DNA from: Vibrio tasmaniensis 1F-187
Lineage (GTDB): Bacteria > Pseudomonadota > Gammaproteobacteria > Enterobacterales > Vibrionaceae
Assembly (NCBI RefSeq): GCF_000272405.2
Contig: NZ_AJZM02000293.1
Span: forward strand, 1 to 39,926
Direction: 5' to 3'
Length of the DNA stretch: 39,926 nucleotides
In this document: positions 32,203 to 39,926 of the stretch, piece after piece
How positions within the stretch are numbered: position 1 is the first letter of the stretch
How the letters are laid out: each line of letters begins with the position of its first letter
The notes under the pieces: generated by a model
The model's input: only the letters and a program-made list of their open reading frames with translations
What the model was told of the DNA's origin: nothing
Databases searched by the model: none
Translations under genes and position numbers: made by a program

Positions 32203-33132
32203 ATGGCGCATTCGTTATTTAACAAGCACATCATCTCCATTCCAGAACTATCTCGTGATGAACTGGAGCTTATCGTCGATACTGCAGCAAGACTCAAAGC
32301 AGAACCAAACCCTGAGCTGCTGAAAAATAAAGTCGTTGCGAGCTGCTTCTTTGAGCCTTCAACTCGAACTCGCCTCTCATTTGAAACCGCAGTTCAACGC
32401 CTTGGCGGCACAGTCATCGGCTTTGATAATGGCGGCAACACATCGCTGGCGAAAAAAGGCGAAACACTTGCCGATTCCGTTCAAGTGATTTCATCTTACG
32501 TGGATGCCTTTGTGATGCGTCACCCACAAGAAGGCGCGGCGCGCTTAGCGTCTGAATTTTCTAACGGTGTGCCAATTGTGAATGGTGGCGACGGTGCAAA
32601 CCAACACCCAACGCAAACCTTATTGGATCTGTTCTCGATTTACGAAACGCAAGGCACGCTCGATAACCTCAATGTGGCTTTCGTCGGCGACCTAAAATAT
32701 GGCCGTACCGTACACTCTTTGACGCAAGCACTATCAAAATTCAATAACGTGCGTTTCTTCTTTATCGCGCCAGAAGTGTTAGCGATGCCTGATTACATCT
32801 GTGAAGAATTGGAAGAGATGGGCATCCAATACAGCACCCACAGCAGCATTGAAGAAGTGGTGCCTGAACTGGATGTCCTGTACATGACTCGCGTACAGAA
32901 AGAGCGCTTTGATGCGTCAGAATACGCGCACATGAAGTCGGCTTACATTCTAACGGCCGATACCTTGAAAGATGCACGCCAGAACATGAAGGTGCTTCAC
33001 CCATTACCACGCGTCGATGAAATCACAACCGACGTAGATAAAACGCCACACGCTTACTACTTTGAACAAGCTGAAAACGGTGTATACGCTCGCGAAGCCC
33101 TATTGGCCCTAGTTCTTAACGACACTTTATAA
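32203..33132 (+). CDS. pyrB: Aspartate carbamoyltransferase catalytic subunit
   Basis: Condenses carbamoyl phosphate and aspartate, first committed step of pyrimidine synthesis. I start at ATG 32203 ([20 protein letters not shown]) with AGGAAG upstream, giving 309 residues (311 in E. coli). The frame stays open upstream to 32062 but that part is the attenuator. The carbamoyl-phosphate loop STRTRLSFE (about 52-60), MRHPQEGAA (about 104-112), [10 protein letters not shown] and [12 protein letters not shown] (about 162-173) are all present. The C-terminal catalytic region HPLPRVDEI is intact. pyrI follows after 15 bases, so the two form the class B holoenzyme operon. Next to arcB and arcC it draws on the same carbamoyl phosphate. 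Confidence 0.97.
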   Translation: MAHSLFNKHIISIPELSRDELELIVDTAARLKAEPNPELLKNKVVASCFFEPSTRTRLSFETAVQRLGGTVIGFDNGGNTSLAKKGETLADSVQVISSYVDAFVMRHPQEGAARLASEFSNGVPIVNGGDGANQHPTQTLLDLFSIYETQGTLDNLNVAFVGDLKYGRTVHSLTQALSKFNNVRFFFIAPEVLAMPDYICEELEEMGIQYSTHSSIEEVVPELDVLYMTRVQKERFDASEYAHMKSAYILTADTLKDARQNMKVLHPLPRVDEITTDVDKTPHAYYFEQAENGVYAREALLALVLNDTL

Positions 33133-33147
33133 GCAGGAGAAACAGTC

Positions 33148-33612
33148 ATGGTTAAACAAACTCAGCTACAAGTAGAAGCGATCCGTAACGGCAGCGTGAT
33201 TGACCACATCCCTGCTCATCTTGGTATCAAAATCCTTAAACTGTTTAAGCTACACAAAACAGAACAACGCATCACCATGGGGTTGAATCTGCCATCATCT
33301 GCGCTTGGTCATAAAGATCTGATCAAGATTGAGAACATCTTTCTGACCAAGGAACAAGCCAACCAATTGGCTCTGTATGCGCCGCAAGCGACGGTAAATC
33401 AGATTGAAGAGTACAAGGTGGTTAATAAGCTAACATTAGTACTGCCAGACCAAATCAACAGTGTGTACTCTTGCCCGAATAGCAACTGTATTTCGCACGG
33501 TGAACCCGTTGAAAGTAGCTTTAAAGTGCAGCTAAAACACGAAAACGTCCAACTAAAATGTCACTATTGTGAAAAAGTATTCTCTCGCGAGATCATGAGT
33601 GAAATCCGCTAG
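33148..33612 (+). CDS. pyrI: Aspartate carbamoyltransferase regulatory subunit
   Basis: Binds CTP, UTP and ATP and gives allosteric control to PyrB. The 154-residue protein has an N-terminal nucleotide-binding domain ([22 protein letters not shown], then [21 protein letters not shown]). The C-terminal zinc domain has four cysteines in the C-x4-C...C-x2-C order (CPNSNC and CHYC), the site contacting the catalytic chain. AGGAG precedes the ATG. The gene is translationally close to pyrB. A long inverted repeat lies just after the stop. Confidence 0.97.
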   Translation: MVKQTQLQVEAIRNGSVIDHIPAHLGIKILKLFKLHKTEQRITMGLNLPSSALGHKDLIKIENIFLTKEQANQLALYAPQATVNQIEEYKVVNKLTLVLPDQINSVYSCPNSNCISHGEPVESSFKVQLKHENVQLKCHYCEKVFSREIMSEIR

Positions 33613-33939
33613 CCCTTAGCGCTCTTACCTTCGTAAAAGAAACCGCTCAAACTACATGGATATTTATTCCTAACCCGGAATAAATATCCACTTACCTAAA
33701 GAATAAAATTCCACAAAAAAAGCAAATAACCAGAATTTTGTTTGGTGATCACCTTCAAAAAGATAACTATTCTTTAGTGGTAGACTGGATGAATAGAAGA
33801 TCATACATCACGCATACCCTTCCTATTTATTTCGGGATTCATCGGTAAGCCCTAATTAACAATCGTACTCTACGGCTTTGGGAGTACGTTCTGCGCTATG
33901 GACAAGCGATACCCACACGTTGGCTTTAAGGAGTTGTTC
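33613..33939. other. pyrI-argR intergenic region
   Basis: About 330 bases. Apart from a 13-bp inverted repeat it contains the palindrome GGTGATCACC (33744-33753) and a weak ARG-box-like TGAATAGAAGATCA near 33790. No consensus promoter was clear. The argR-like gene has an excellent ribosome site at its end. Confidence 0.4.
33657..33690 (+). repeat. Perfect inverted repeat after pyrI
   Basis: TGGATATTTATTCC and GGAATAAATATCCA pair perfectly over 14 bp around the 6-nt loop TAACCC. No U tract follows, so it does not look like an intrinsic terminator. It could be an mRNA end-protecting stem or an operator for the ArgR-like protein (its arms contain AATAAATAT). Confidence 0.65.
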
Positions 33940-34428
33940 ATGAACCAAATCACTGAGCACGGTTGCTTGTATTCAGCTGAAGATAAAACACTGACCGCAG
34001 CGTGCAAACGCTTACTACAACAGCAAAGCTTCTCGACCCAGAACCAGCTGCGAGAGAAACTCGTCGACATTGGTTATACAGGCATTAGCCAGTCGACTGT
34101 GTCTCGTATTTTGTCACAACTCGGTGTTGTCAAAATCCAGAACGCCTGTGGCAAAAAGGTTTACTGCATCACCGTAGAAAGCGCACCGGTACGTGTCGAT
34201 GCGTCAATCTCATCACAAATCGAATTAATTACTCACAACCAAGCAATGGTGATCGTAAAAACAAACCCTGGTTGCGCACAGTTGGTCGCAAGATTGGTTG
34301 ATATCGACCCACATACCGAGATTATCGGTACGGTTGGCGGCAATGACACGGTGTTAATTATTCCGAAAGACACCACGAATATAGATGCTTGCGAACAAGT
34401 AGTAAGAGCACGCTTAGGAGTGGCTTAA
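33940..34428 (+). CDS. Divergent ArgR-family regulator
   Basis: Regulator of the ArgR/AhrC family. I start at ATG 33940 (MNQITEHGCLYSAEDKT) because AAGGAG lies seven bases before it. An upstream GTG or ATG would add residues without support. The 162-residue protein has an N-terminal winged helix (ISQSTVSRILSQLGVVKIQNACGKKVYC, about 48-75) and the C-terminal hexamerisation and ligand domain (TNPGCAQLVARLVD, GTVGGNDT). The sequence is well diverged from the housekeeping Vibrio and E. coli ArgR (INQSKVSRML, SPGAAQLIARLLD, GDDT). It is therefore probably a second paralogue, dedicated to the adjacent arginine deiminase genes. The arginine-contacting GDDT is GNDT here (Asn135-Asp136), so ligand response may differ. 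It is not next to mdh, the usual neighbour of argR. Confidence 0.85.
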   Translation: MNQITEHGCLYSAEDKTLTAACKRLLQQQSFSTQNQLREKLVDIGYTGISQSTVSRILSQLGVVKIQNACGKKVYCITVESAPVRVDASISSQIELITHNQAMVIVKTNPGCAQLVARLVDIDPHTEIIGTVGGNDTVLIIPKDTTNIDACEQVVRARLGVA

Positions 34429-34512
34429 ATGTCTTATTGGCAAAAGCTGACAACTCATGTTGAGCGACTGACACTCTCTCGACTGCCCCAGAAAATAGCC
34501 CACCCGCCTTAG
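34429..34512 (+). CDS. Possible 27-residue small protein after the argR-like gene
   Basis: The frame starts at an ATG directly after the argR-like stop (TAAATG), with AGGAG eight bases upstream inside the preceding gene. It encodes 27 residues starting MSYWQKLTTHVERL and ending KIAHPP, with a basic, amphipathic helix-like middle. It would be translationally coupled. No relative is recognised, and it could be chance. Confidence 0.3.
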   Translation: MSYWQKLTTHVERLTLSRLPQKIAHPP

Positions 34513-34603
34513 GGGATATTTGCTGGTCGATGAAACTAATCACAAACTATTACGGTCTGATTGAGTTAAGATACCTTCAACTCCATTTTGATGACTAAAT
34601 AGT

Positions 34604-36469
34604 ATGCGACGACTTGCCACATTACTTTTTGTTTGTGTTTCCCTGTTCACCCAGCCTGCGTGGGCGCTTTTTGGAAACGACAACGCCGAGCCAAGCTTCG
34701 GAGGCAATAACAACGGTTTTGTCCCTGTAGACCAAGCTTTCCCTTTCAATTACTACCAGCAAGACGGCAAGGTCCTTCTCGACTGGCAAGTAAAAGAGGG
34801 CTACTACCTCTATCAACATAGCCTCTCGTTCACTGGCCAAAATCTCACTATCGGCAATGTTGAAATGGAAAATGGCCAACCACACCAAGATGAATTCTTC
34901 GGTGAGGTGAGCATTTATACTCAGCCGTTATTCGTGCAAGTTCCTCTACAGAGTTACCAAGATGGCTCACAGCTGATCGTTAAGTATCAAGGCTGTGCAG
35001 ATGCTGGTTTCTGTTACCCACCAGAGATCCGAGTAATCGACATTGAACCGTTTACTGCGACGAGTTCTGGGGATATGAAAAGCAGTGATGTGCAAAACAG
35101 TGGTGCTTTACAAGGTTCTTCTGATGCAGCTGGTGAAGCTGACAATTCAGTACAAGCCTCTTCTCCTACCGCTGACGCAGCAAGCAATACCACTCAACAA
35201 ACCAATGCTCCCGTTTCAAAAGAAGCAGGCTTAGCCGATAAGCTGGGTGACAGTTGGTGGACGCCATTATTATTCCTCGCACTCGGTGTTGGCTTGGCCT
35301 TTACGCCGTGTGTCCTGCCTATGTATCCGATTCTAACGGGTATTGTGCTAGGTGGCGGTAAGCTCAGCCAAGGTCGTGCGCTGATGCTGTCCTTCATCTA
35401 CGTGCAAGGCATGGCGCTGACCTACACCTTATTAGGTTTAGTGGTTGCTTCAGCTGGCATGCAGTTCCAAGCTGCGATGCAACACCCTTACGTATTAATC
35501 GCGCTGAGTGTTCTGTTCGTGACGTTGGCGATGTCGATGTTCGGCGTTTATAACCTACAACTGCCAAGCAGTATCCAAACTTGGCTTAATAACCAAAGCA
35601 ACAAACAACAAGGTGGTAATACCTTGGGCGTGTTCGCAATGGGCGCTATCTCTGGCTTGGTGTGTTCACCTTGTACCACAGCGCCACTGTCAGGCGCGTT
35701 ATTGTATGTGGCTCAAAGTGGCGACCTATTAACCGGAGCGATCGCTCTGTATGCGTTAGCGATGGGTATGGGTATTCCGCTGATTTTGGTTGCGGTGTTT
35801 GGTAATAAGCTACTACCAAAAGCAGGCAGCTGGATGGACAAGGTGAAGATCGTATTCGGCTTTATCTTGCTGGCAGCGCCTATCTTCCTGCTAGAGCGAA
35901 TTATTCCTGAATTGTGGGCAACGGTACTTTGGTCTGGTCTTGGGTTCATCGCCTTTGGTTGGCTTTACCACAGCAAGAATGCACTGCCATTCGGTGGTTG
36001 GAAACAGAGCGCTGTAGGTATCATCGCGATGCTTGGCCTGTTCGCATCAGCTCAACCTGCGCTAAATTACTGGTTCGCAGAAAAGAGCGTTGTGGTTGAG
36101 CAACAAATCCAATTTGCCCGTGTCAACACGGTTGAAGAGTTAGAAATCCAGCTCATCGAAGCCAAGAAACTCGGTAAGCCAGTGATGCTCGATTTCTACG
36201 CCGATTGGTGTGTGGCATGTAAAGAGTTTGAGAAGTACACCTTCCACCAAGCTGATGTTGAGAACAAGCTTTCTGATTTCGTCCTGCTTCAGGCTGATGT
36301 AACGAGAAACATGCCTCAAGACATTGAACTGCTTAAACAATTACAAGTGCTCGGTTTGCCAACCATTGAGTTCTGGGATGGCGAGGGTAACCATGTTCCA
36401 AATGCTCGTGTGACGGGCTTTATGCCTGCCGATGTATTCTTGAAACACATGCAAAACCACCAGCTATAA
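34604..36469 (+). CDS. dsbD: Thiol:disulfide interchange protein DsbD
   Basis: Moves reducing power from cytosolic thioredoxin to periplasmic DsbC, DsbG and cytochrome c maturation. The 621-residue protein has a signal peptide (about 1-22) and a periplasmic N-terminal domain with Cys131 and Cys137 ([11 protein letters not shown]). The eight-helix core carries one Cys in [10 protein letters not shown] (236) and one in [10 protein letters not shown] (357). The C-terminal thioredoxin-like domain has Cys536-x2-Cys539 (DWCVACKEF). All three cysteine pairs are intact. A Ser/Ala/Gln-rich linker (about 155-205) joins the first two domains. In E. coli it lies near dcuA, separated by cutA. Here the arginine block is between. 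A weak ribosome site is present, and a strong terminator follows. Confidence 0.96.
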   Translation: MRRLATLLFVCVSLFTQPAWALFGNDNAEPSFGGNNNGFVPVDQAFPFNYYQQDGKVLLDWQVKEGYYLYQHSLSFTGQNLTIGNVEMENGQPHQDEFFGEVSIYTQPLFVQVPLQSYQDGSQLIVKYQGCADAGFCYPPEIRVIDIEPFTATSSGDMKSSDVQNSGALQGSSDAAGEADNSVQASSPTADAASNTTQQTNAPVSKEAGLADKLGDSWWTPLLFLALGVGLAFTPCVLPMYPILTGIVLGGGKLSQGRALMLSFIYVQGMALTYTLLGLVVASAGMQFQAAMQHPYVLIALSVLFVTLAMSMFGVYNLQLPSSIQTWLNNQSNKQQGGNTLGVFAMGAISGLVCSPCTTAPLSGALLYVAQSGDLLTGAIALYALAMGMGIPLILVAVFGNKLLPKAGSWMDKVKIVFGFILLAAPIFLLERIIPELWATVLWSGLGFIAFGWLYHSKNALPFGGWKQSAVGIIAMLGLFASAQPALNYWFAEKSVVVEQQIQFARVNTVEELEIQLIEAKKLGKPVMLDFYADWCVACKEFEKYTFHQADVENKLSDFVLLQADVTRNMPQDIELLKQLQVLGLPTIEFWDGEGNHVPNARVTGFMPADVFLKHMQNHQL

Positions 36470-36502
36470 CGGCAATATTCACCGGAATATCCGCCTAAAC
36501 GA

Positions 36503-36548
36503 AAGCCGCACCGCCCCTCCGTAACGAGATGGCAGTGCGGCTTTTTTG
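36503..36548 (+). terminator. dsbD terminator
   Basis: A 9-bp stem AAGCCGCAC/GTGCGGCTT encloses a 23-nt loop and is followed by T6. Confidence 0.8.
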
Positions 36549-36580
36549 TTATTCAGAGTAACGCTTTCTTATTCTGGGGA

Positions 36581-36607
36581 TAAAAGTCGATATGGTTCAG
36601 ACTTTTA
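36581..36607 (+). promoter_or_regulatory. Inverted repeat upstream of the crbR-like gene
   Basis: TAAAAGTC/GACTTTTA, perfect 8-bp arms 11 bases apart, lies just upstream of the promoter candidate. This is a possible operator with unknown ligand. Confidence 0.3.
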
Positions 36608-36618
36608 ATGCATAAATA

Positions 36619-36647
36619 TTGTCCACATACTCAATCAGGATGATAAT
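36619..36647 (+). promoter_or_regulatory. Promoter of the crbR-like gene
   Basis: TTGTCC (36619-36624) and GATAAT (36642-36647) are 17 bases apart. The start near 36654 leaves a very short leader before the ATG at 36673, in keeping with the weak ribosome site. Confidence 0.45.
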
Positions 36648-36672
36648 AAATATTAACTAAATTGTTAAAAGT

Positions 36673-37311
36673 ATGAACGTCATGGACTCGACCTATACCA
36701 TCATCATTGCTGATGACCACCCTCTCTTTCGCAACGCCCTGTTTCAGTCAGTTCATATGGCTATCAGCGGTGCGAACCTGCTTGAGGCTGATTCTCTCGA
36801 TGCCTTACTGACTCTACTAAAAAAAGAAGATGAACCCGACCTGTTGCTTCTCGACCTTAAAATGCCGGGAGCAAACGGGATGTCGGGCTTAATTCAACTG
36901 CGTGCTGAATATCCAGATTTACCGATTGTGGTGATCTCAGCCAGCGAGGATGCCAGCGTTGTCACTCAAGTGAAGAGCCACGGTGCCTTTGGCTTCATTC
37001 CTAAGTCGAGTGATATGCGTGAATTGGTGAGTGCGCTGAATCAAGTGCTGAATGGCGACCCGTTCTTTCCTGAAGGCCTTATCACCAACAATGCAGCCTG
37101 TAGCGACCTTGCGGAAAAGCTTTCCACACTGACGCCTCAGCAATACAAGGTGTTAGGGATGCTTTCAGACGGCCTGCTAAACAAGCAAATCGCCTATGAA
37201 TTGAATGTTTCGGAAGCGACCATCAAGGCACATATGACAGCCATCTTCCGTAAACTGGATGTGAAAAACCGAACTCAAGCAGTTATCTTGCTACAAGAAG
37301 TCCACAACTAA
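36673..37311 (+). CDS. crbR: LuxR/NarL-type response regulator, CrbR-like
   Basis: Two-component response regulator. The 212-residue protein has a receiver domain with acidic pair Asp14-Asp15, phospho-acceptor Asp61 ([10 protein letters not shown]) and Lys111 (IPKSS). A LuxR-type helix-turn-helix follows ([43 protein letters not shown], about 146-190). No kinase is adjacent. Gene order dsbD, regulator, CvrA-type antiporter, DUF4212 protein and symporter matches the Vibrio cholerae region of crbR (VC2702), whose partner CrbS is encoded elsewhere and which switches on acetyl-CoA synthetase. The name rests on that synteny. A second ATG at 36682 is possible. Its stop overlaps that of the convergent antiporter gene. 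Confidence 0.8.
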   Translation: MNVMDSTYTIIIADDHPLFRNALFQSVHMAISGANLLEADSLDALLTLLKKEDEPDLLLLDLKMPGANGMSGLIQLRAEYPDLPIVVISASEDASVVTQVKSHGAFGFIPKSSDMRELVSALNQVLNGDPFFPEGLITNNAACSDLAEKLSTLTPQQYKVLGMLSDGLLNKQIAYELNVSEATIKAHMTAIFRKLDVKNRTQAVILLQEVHN

Positions 37312-39059
37312 GCTTCACTTATATCCTCTTCTAAAGTCGTCTTTGGTAAACATAAACCCAACCTGACGACTTTATGATCATCGATCTCTGCAACCACCCA
37401 AGTAATGTCATGCCACACAAAACTATCGCCTAATACAGGGTGGGCACCAAGCTCTCGCTCAGCCAATTGTTTTAGCGTCATTTCTCGCTCTTCTTCCGAG
37501 CCCAGTTCAATGCCATAACAATCACTGACCGCTGCAACCGATAGTTCGACATCCAAGAAGAAATCACCAAAGAATCGAGCGGCCTCTTCAGCTAGAGGAG
37601 CCTCACTAAATAGGGCACTTAAGCTGTCTAGGTCTTTATCTTGACCAAGCACACAGAGAATATCGTTCGCCTCTAACACGGTGCTACCCGATGGGTGAAG
37701 CAAAGCATCTTTTCTAAACAGTGCCGTAATTCGCGTCCCTTCTGGCATAGACAAACGCTTAAGCGGTTCACCAACACACCACTTTTCCTCTTTCAGCTTG
37801 TAGACAAACATCTCCCACTCACTGGTCGGATAAATCTCCATGCCGGTACGAGAAATCGGTGTTGGTGTCGGTGGTAAGGTCACCTGAGCCAACCTCGCCA
37901 CTTTCATCAAGCTACCGCCCTGAACAATCAGCGAAACCATAACCACGAAGAAGGCGATGTTGAAGTAAAGTTGGGCATTAGGCAGGCCAGCCATCATCGG
38001 GAACACCGCCAAAATGATCGGTACAGCGCCACGTAAACCTACCCAAGAAACAAACCAACGTTCTTTGGTGGTAAAGCTTCTGAACGGCAGTAAACCCAAC
38101 CAAACAGACAACGGGCGAGCAAACAAGATCATACCGAAAGCCAATGCTAACGCAGGAAGTGCAATGTCCATCAACGTTGATGGCGTCACCAATAAACCCA
38201 ATACCAAGAACATCACGATCTGGCTTAGCCACGTCATGCCATCAAGAACATTAAGGATAGAGTGTCGAGAGCGCGTCGGACGATTACCAATGAACAGACC
38301 GACTAGGTAAATCGATAAGATGCCACTACCACCAAGCATGTTAGAGAACGCAAACAGAGCCACGCCCCCGCTGAGCACCAGAATCGAGTAAAGGCCATCG
38401 GCCAGCTGCACTCGGTTAATTAGACTCCATAGAACCCAACCGCCACCAATACCAACAAGGGTGCCGATACCAAACTGCATCGCGAAGCTTTTGAGTAGGA
38501 AGTTCATTCCCATCTCGGCGTCTGGGGTGCCCAGTAGCGCAATTAAAGTCACTGTCAGGAAGACCGCCATTGGGTCATTGGTACCGGATTCGATCTCTAG
38601 GGTTGAGCCAACGCGTTCATTGAGGCTCTGCCCTTTCAACAAAAAAAATACCGCAGCGGCATCGGTCGAACCCACAATCGCACCAACTAAGATACCCTGC
38701 ATCAATGACAAGTCGAACAGCCAAGCCGCCATTAAACCGGTTAGGGTTGCGGTACATGCGACACCTATCGTCGCCAGCGAGAGCGATGGCCAAAACGCGA
38801 CCTTGAAGCTTGCGACCTTGGTTCGCATACCGCCATCAAGCAGGATCACAGCCAGCGCAAGATTACTCACCAAGTAGGTCAGCGAGTAATCATTGAAATT
38901 AATGCCGCCGGGGCCATCTTCGCCCGCCAACATACCAACGAACAAAAAGATTAAAAGAATCGGAACGCCCAATCGAGAGGACACTTGTGAGAAAAGTACA
39001 CTGATGGCGATGAGTACGGCACCAGTCAAAAATAAGTGATTAATGGTTATTGCGTCCAA
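37308..39059 (-). CDS. cvrA: Potassium/proton antiporter, CvrA/NhaP2 type
   Basis: CPA1-family cation/proton antiporter of the inner membrane. V. cholerae NhaP2, the likely orthologue, exchanges K+ for H+ and aids acid tolerance. The 583-residue protein has about twelve N-terminal helices with characteristic [13 protein letters not shown] (about 129-141) and [12 protein letters not shown] (about 156-167), where the ion-binding Asp residues lie. From about residue 400 a cytosolic part follows, with a TrkA-C (RCK-C) domain ([23 protein letters not shown]) and a CorC/HlyC-like end ([22 protein letters not shown]). It is convergent with crbR, with the two stop codons overlapping and no terminator between them. 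Confidence 0.9.
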   Translation of the reverse strand: MDAITINHLFLTGAVLIAISVLFSQVSSRLGVPILLIFLFVGMLAGEDGPGGINFNDYSLTYLVSNLALAVILLDGGMRTKVASFKVAFWPSLSLATIGVACTATLTGLMAAWLFDLSLMQGILVGAIVGSTDAAAVFFLLKGQSLNERVGSTLEIESGTNDPMAVFLTVTLIALLGTPDAEMGMNFLLKSFAMQFGIGTLVGIGGGWVLWSLINRVQLADGLYSILVLSGGVALFAFSNMLGGSGILSIYLVGLFIGNRPTRSRHSILNVLDGMTWLSQIVMFLVLGLLVTPSTLMDIALPALALAFGMILFARPLSVWLGLLPFRSFTTKERWFVSWVGLRGAVPIILAVFPMMAGLPNAQLYFNIAFFVVMVSLIVQGGSLMKVARLAQVTLPPTPTPISRTGMEIYPTSEWEMFVYKLKEEKWCVGEPLKRLSMPEGTRITALFRKDALLHPSGSTVLEANDILCVLGQDKDLDSLSALFSEAPLAEEAARFFGDFFLDVELSVAAVSDCYGIELGSEEEREMTLKQLAERELGAHPVLGDSFVWHDITWVVAEIDDHKVVRLGLCLPKTTLEEDISEA

Positions 39060-39399
39060 TTCGTTCCCCCAAAGAATAAAACCCGAGCTTTAAGCCTGTT
39101 GATCTTTTGTCACTAGCTTGTTGATCTTCTGCCGTTAAGCAAGTCGCGGCCGGTGAAAGTACCGTAGTTACTATAACAAACTTATATTTCGCTTCGTGTC
39201 ATAGGCAGGACTAAATACCGTTTCTCAGTCATTTAGTTGTTAAATTTTATGACTCGCACTCTAATTCATCCCTTTTTGTTAGACCTTTGGCTAATTTAAC
39301 ATCATTGCAACATCACGTTTTTCTATGGTTCTGTCTCCTAGCTCCCATATTTCAGTACATTAGCGCTAATAGCGTCCCGACTAAAGTTGCACAGATCCC
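39060..39399. other. Upstream region of antiporter and symporter genes
   Basis: About 340 bases with no gene. It should contain the antiporter promoter on the minus strand. A perfect 12-bp palindrome, ATTAGCGCTAAT, lies at 39359-39370, some 30 bases ahead of the symporter promoter candidate. Confidence 0.4.
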
Positions 39400-39427
39400 T
39401 TGACTTATCCTTGCTACATTCTAAATC
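39400..39427 (+). promoter_or_regulatory. Promoter candidate for the DUF4212-symporter operon
   Basis: TTGACT (39400-39405) and TAAATC (39422-39427) are 16 bases apart. The start near 39434 leaves a leader of about 64 bases. Confidence 0.4.
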
Positions 39428-39497
39428 GTAACATTACGTTAACACAGCAATTTCTACAGAAACGGTTTCTACGAAAACGGAATTAAAGGAGAAGGCA

Positions 39498-39764
39498 ATG
39501 GCGTTCGAATCTACGGAACATGCTCAAGCCTACTGGAAGGAAAACTTGGGAATAATGGGAACACTACTCGCAGTCTGGTTTGTGGTGTCTTATGGCGCTG
39601 GCATCTTATTTGTGGATGTCCTAAATACCATTCAATTTGGCGGATTTAAGCTAGGTTTTTGGTTCGCTCAACAAGGTTCAATTTATACCTTCGTGGCGTT
39701 GATATTTATTTACGTTGTTCGCATGAATAAGCTGGACAAAAAATACAACGTACAGGAAGACTAG
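39498..39764 (+). CDS. DUF4212 sodium:solute symporter small subunit
   Basis: An 88-residue membrane protein of the DUF4212 family, the small partner encoded before many acetate-type sodium:solute symporters. It has two hydrophobic helices (about 19-42 and 57-75). The family pattern YWKENLGIMGTLLAVWFVVSYG near the start is followed by FGGFKLGFWFAQQGSIYTFVALIFIYV. AAGGAG lies before the ATG. The symporter gene begins ten bases after its stop, so they form an operon. Confidence 0.9.
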   Translation: MAFESTEHAQAYWKENLGIMGTLLAVWFVVSYGAGILFVDVLNTIQFGGFKLGFWFAQQGSIYTFVALIFIYVVRMNKLDKKYNVQED

Positions 39765-39774
39765 AGGCTAGAAC

Positions 39775-39926
39775 ATGGATATTCAAACTTGGACGTTTAT
39801 TCTCGTCGGTATTACTTTCGCAGTCTATATCGGCATCGCAATCTGGGCTCGCGCTGGAACAACGAGTGAATTCTACGTTGCTGGCGGCGGCGTACACCCA
39901 GTAGCAAACGGCATGGCAACAGCCGC
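39775..39926 (+). CDS. Sodium:solute symporter, partial (cut by window end)
   Basis: Only the first 50 codons are present: MDIQTWTFILVGITFAVYIG, then IAIWARAGTTSEFYVAGGGVHPVANGMATA. The first helix and the EFYVAGGG-VHPVANGMATA segment are typical of the SSS family that includes acetate permease ActP. With DUF4212 upstream and a CrbR-like regulator nearby, acetate or another short carboxylate is the likely substrate. The rest lies beyond the window. Confidence 0.85.
   Translation, partial: MDIQTWTFILVGITFAVYIGIAIWARAGTTSEFYVAGGGVHPVANGMATA

Noticed and set aside
38461..38877. 138-codon + strand frame inside the antiporter gene
   Set aside because: Complementary shadow of a membrane-protein gene. 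No ribosome site or family match.

Overview
The window reads as a stretch of the large chromosome of a Vibrio, probably of the Splendidus clade or a close relative. Protein sequences and gene order point there: malic enzyme/rpmE/priA/cytR/ftsN/hslVU/menA/rraA/zapB/glpX, then tpiA/pfkA/fieF/cpxP/cpxRA/sodA, then fxsA/aspA/dcuA, and finally dsbD/response regulator/CvrA-type antiporter/DUF4212-symporter. Much of this order is shared with Escherichia coli. Base and codon use look uniform. I see no IS element, integrase, rRNA, tRNA or CRISPR array.

Region by region: (1) 1-8.6 kb is a housekeeping block with a malic enzyme, ribosomal protein L31, primosome helicase PriA, the nucleoside regulator CytR, the division protein FtsN and the heat-shock protease HslVU behind a good sigma32-type promoter. 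(2) 8.7-14.1 kb holds menaquinone synthesis (menA), RraA, ZapB, the class II fructose-1,6-bisphosphatase GlpX, a SufR-like Cys-rich winged-helix regulator, a DUF3135 protein, a DUF805 membrane protein and a tautomerase-family protein. (3) 14.3-21.7 kb holds tpiA and pfkA (convergent), the cation exporter FieF, the Cpx envelope-stress system with its CpxR box, a Fur-boxed sodA and trmL. (4) 21.8-25.6 kb holds fxsA, aspA and dcuA, the aspartate-to-fumarate and dicarboxylate exchange module.

(5) 25.6-34.5 kb is the most distinctive segment. It is an arginine and carbamoyl-phosphate block: a YfcC/ArcD-like carrier, arginine deiminase (arcA), carbamate kinase (arcC), a catabolic-looking ornithine carbamoyltransferase (arcB), pyrBI with an attenuator and leader peptide, and a divergent ArgR-family regulator. 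Arginine is imported and deiminated, and citrulline is split to ornithine plus carbamoyl phosphate. The carbamoyl phosphate can yield ATP through ArcC or feed pyrimidine synthesis through PyrB. In E. coli only cutA separates dcuA from dsbD, so the block looks like a lineage-specific arrangement. (6) 34.6-39.9 kb holds dsbD, a CrbR-like LuxR-type response regulator, a potassium/proton antiporter, and a small DUF4212 subunit with the start of its sodium:solute symporter, cut by the window edge.

Most noteworthy: a SodA whose metal-ligand His is replaced by Asn; an ArgR paralogue next to the arginine deiminase genes with an altered arginine-binding motif; a complete pyrBI attenuator with a 35-residue leader peptide; FNR-type sites upstream of pfkA and of the arginine carrier; a SufR-like cysteine pattern in an uncharacterised regulator; and short tandem repeats sitting at the 3' ends of three genes.
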